Positions 5,041 to 5,327 of a stretch of DNA of 5,327 nucleotides are shown here, piece by piece. The notes beneath the pieces were generated by a model. It saw nothing but the letters and a program-made list of their open reading frames with translations. It was not told where the DNA came from and did not search any database. Position 1 is the first letter of the stretch. Every line of letters starts with the position of its first letter. The position numbers were made by a program, and so were the translations under genes. The DNA is from Candidatus Binatia bacterium (GTDB lineage: Bacteria; Desulfobacterota_B; Binatia; UBA9968): contig JAICHC010000250.1 of the NCBI GenBank assembly GCA_025922795.1, forward strand, positions 1-5,327. The letters are read 5' to 3'.

Positions 5041-5327
5041 GGGGCAGGATTAGCGAAAAAAGAGGATCAAGAAAAGAGTGGTCGTAGTTCATGCCAGGAC
5101 GCCGCGATCAGAAAGATGCTGGTTTGACTGAAAGTTTTTGCGGCTTGCGCAATCGTCCAAAGGCGCAGCGCGAACGCTGAGCACCAGCCGGTCGTCGCTA
5201 CATCTTCTTTGCGTCCTTTGCATTCTCCGCGGTGGATTTCTTCTCTTTGGTGGCGCCTCGCCGCGCTGATGTCACGCCATTCCTTGACCCGCTCCGCAGG
5301 CCGCTATAGATAAGTAGTCGCCGCGAA
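5041..5327. other. non-coding leader region upstream of tenA
   Basis: I find no credible gene in these 287 bases. On the minus strand they form the upstream region of tenA. They contain a 5-bp hairpin with a UUCG loop in that orientation (CAGCG-TTCG-CGCTG, 5179-5166) and a run of imperfect nonamers (5207-5233). The conserved cores of the TPP riboswitch (CTGAGA, ACCTGATCTGGATAATACC) are absent in both orientations. No good -35/-10 pair is visible on the minus strand. Confidence 0.55.
5207..5233 (-). repeat. imperfect tandem nonamers (ACCGCGGAG-type)
   Basis: Read on the minus strand, three adjacent 9-mers share the form nnnGCnnAG: ACCGCGGAG (5233-5225), AATGCAAAG (5224-5216) and GACGCAAAG (5215-5207). 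A degenerate fourth, AAGATGTAG, follows. Similar runs (ACCGCAGAG, GACGCAGAG and so on) recur between genes in many environmental bacterial genomes, from my recollection. The function is unknown. Confidence 0.4.

Noticed and set aside
4763..5092. 109-codon minus-strand frame overlapping the start of tenA
   Set aside because: It is a shifted frame of tenA, which has full family motifs; the 17 codons outside tenA carry no recognisable signal.
5041..5327. TPP riboswitch upstream of tenA
   Set aside because: I searched both orientations by eye for the CTGAGA and ACCTGATCTGGATAATACC cores and found neither.

Overview
The window is about 5.3 kb of mid-GC bacterial DNA (mid-50s % GC by eye), densely coding, with Shine-Dalgarno-type starts and several palindromic or repeated intergenic elements. 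It looks like the chromosome of a free-living Gram-negative bacterium. Nothing in it fixes the phylum, and I found no phage, plasmid, transposase, rRNA, tRNA or CRISPR signature.

Left half, plus strand. The window opens inside a RecG-C-terminal-like ATP-binding protein with a GHKL-type ATPase fold and a winged helix (2-805, 5' end missing). A non-coding stretch of about 270 bp follows and is filled with nested inverted repeats, resembling a REP-type element. Next is a class I SAM-dependent methyltransferase of the dimerising O-methyltransferase family (1073-2062). About 60 bp later comes a small cysteine-rich iron-sulfur protein with a BFD-like [2Fe-2S] domain and a C-terminal zinc-ribbon-like knuckle (about 2126-2434). 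It has no ATG, GTG or TTG able to start the complete domain.

Right half, minus strand. Four genes point leftward, converging on the plus-strand genes at 2435-2640. In transcription order they are a TenA-family aminopyrimidine aminohydrolase (thiaminase II) with all its catalytic residues (5040-4369), a 180-residue protein with two membrane segments (4130-3588), a 96-residue orphan protein (3458-3168), and a 146-residue protein with a basic, possibly SH3-like N-terminal half and a cysteine-rich zinc-ribbon-like C-terminal half (3081-2641). The last three have good ribosome binding sites and may be co-transcribed, although gaps of 86-129 bp separate them. tenA is set off by 238 bp and has no visible thiamine pyrophosphate riboswitch or thiamine-gene neighbour.

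Only tenA has a pathway that can be named with confidence (thiamine salvage). The methyltransferase and the BFD-like protein are recognisable as families, but their substrates or partners are not. The three leftward small genes are not recognised. The most unusual points are the missing canonical start of the iron-sulfur protein, the palindromic element before the methyltransferase, the unknown three-gene cassette, and a perfect hairpin abutting the ribosome binding site of the membrane protein.
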